From CAYMFD01 sp964389475 (GTDB taxonomy: Bacteria; Bacteroidota; Bacteroidia; Chitinophagales; Saprospiraceae): a stretch of 6,097 bases of DNA. The stretch spans positions 1 through 6,097 of the forward strand of contig CAYMFD010000156.1 of NCBI GenBank assembly GCA_964389475.1, read 5' to 3'. The notes below the pieces were generated by a model, which was given only the letters and a program-made list of their open reading frames with translations, ran no database searches and was not told the DNA's origin. A program made the position numbers and the translations under genes. Position 1 is the first letter of the stretch. Every line of letters begins with the position of its first letter. Below are positions 5,553 through 6,097 of the stretch, piece by piece.

Positions 5553-6025
5553 AGGTGATAAATAGTTAAAAATTGTAGCCATCTGCCTGATGCGAAACAT
5601 TGCCACATTACTGATGAGATAGTCACTTCTTATGTGGGTGGTGCATGCAGTAATGAGGCGGCCTCCTTTGAATTTAAGCCTATCCATCAAATCTTGAATA
5701 GCGTTGATTGAAGACTATCCTACCTCGGCTCCCTCATGACTTGCCCTCTCCGGCCGTGATATATATGGACGTGGATCGCAACTGCGAGTACTTTATTTCT
5801 TAGTACCCCTAATCTATATTGATAGATGAGTCTGTCCGTATACGTCCAAGACCTGACCCAGATTTACGTCCAACGAAGAGCTGTCAACGATTTGTCTTTG
5901 TAGGCAAAAACCTGGGTCCTCGACGAAGACTGAAAATAGCCATACAGCAAAACAACGTCTCGTCGGTTGAGACCTGGATAATATGGCGTCATACAGCTGA
6001 CAGCCTTACCTTTATAGACTGAGAT
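5553..6025. other. Gene-free region with dyads and short direct repeats
   Basis: No supported gene. Open stretches without convincing starts exist on both strands (for example minus 5714-5532, 60 codons), but none is recognisable. Visible structure: TCGCA-AC-TGCGA (5776-5787); palindrome CGTATACG (5837-5844); direct repeat TACGTCCAA at 5841-5849 and 5865-5873; inverted repeat GACCCAG (5855-5861) with CTGGGTC (5912-5918), extended inward by TTT/AAA after one mismatch; and the hairpin at 5957-5973. A decayed gene or a regulatory region would both fit. Confidence 0.4.
5948..5973 (-). terminator. Weak terminator candidate behind the right-edge frame
   Basis: On the minus strand GTCTC (5973-5969) pairs with GAGAC (5961-5957) around a 7-base loop and is followed by GTTGTTTTG (5956-5948). 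The stem is only 5 bp and the T-rich tail is interrupted. It lies about 50 bases after the TAG at 6026, consistent with ending a gene that enters from beyond the right edge. Confidence 0.3.
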
Positions 6026-6097
6026 CTACTGGCAAGCTGCCGGCTTTTCGCTAGCGACAATGACATCAATGGCCGTACCCATCTCTATGGACGAGCC
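6026..6097 (-). CDS. Possible 3' end of a gene entering from the right edge (23 codons seen)
   Basis: One minus frame is open from the window edge to TAG at 6028-6026 and reads SIEMGTAIDVIVASEKPA then ACQ; the other two minus frames contain stops nearby. The codons are fairly G+C rich, similar in style to the DUF547 gene. A weak terminator-like hairpin follows. The stretch is too short to identify, and an opposite-strand frame (ATG at 6069) is also open, so this could be chance. Confidence 0.3.
   Translation of the reverse strand, partial: GSSIEMGTAIDVIVASEKPAACQ

Noticed and set aside
5532..5714. A 60-codon open stretch on the minus strand, with an open + strand partner
   Set aside because: It has no well-placed start, no recognisable motif, and open stretches of this length are expected by chance among six frames.
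5819..6022. A 67-codon + strand reading frame with ATG
   Set aside because: The product is arginine/proline-rich in its first part, has no recognisable domain or signal, and the opposite strand is about equally open in the same codon register. No promoter or supporting neighbour.
5720..6025. Long open stretches continuing the right-edge minus frame past its TAG
   Set aside because: Only three stops in about 126 codons looks low, but about six are expected and the frame was chosen after looking. Not enough to call a decayed gene.

Overview
This is a stretch of a Bacteroidota chromosome, most like the Saprospiria/Flavobacteriia side of the phylum. Three things point there. The 540-residue protein ends in a type IX secretion (T9SS) type A sorting domain. 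The putative promoter has the Bacteroidota form TTTG...TAnnTTTG instead of a sigma70 form. Several products look like outer-membrane barrels or lipoproteins, and canonical Shine-Dalgarno sites are largely absent. No species can be named from the sequence.

Layout: (1) Positions 3-452 (+) hold the 3' part of a DUF547 gene, visibly richer in G+C than the rest. (2) Positions 453-706 are the gap between convergent transcripts, with a good intrinsic terminator at 647-683 for the minus strand. (3) From 4990 down to 707 everything is on the minus strand, in transcription order: a cysteine-rich probable lipoprotein (4990-4145), a hairpin (4110-4136), a T9SS cargo protein (4085-2463), an orphan fragment of another T9SS sorting domain (about 2462-2302), an outer-membrane barrel gene broken by a one-base frameshift (2243-1639), and a second predicted barrel gene overlapping its end by 7 bases (1645-707). 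(4) Positions 4991-6025 carry no convincing gene. They hold short inverted repeats and one exact TATATTTG promoter candidate whose spacer contains a run of nine G (C on the + strand). (5) A minus-strand reading frame ending at 6026 may be the tail of a gene beyond the right edge.

How the genes may work together: all four minus-strand products carry export signals and are predicted to act at the cell envelope, as a lipoprotein, a T9SS-exported or surface-anchored protein, and two barrels. A shared surface role is an inference from position; no enzymatic function can be read from any of them. I see no CRISPR array, tRNA, rRNA, complete insertion sequence or recognisable defence system. The most interesting items are the orphan sorting-domain fragment just after an intact T9SS gene, the homopolymer inside the promoter spacer, and the frameshifted barrel.
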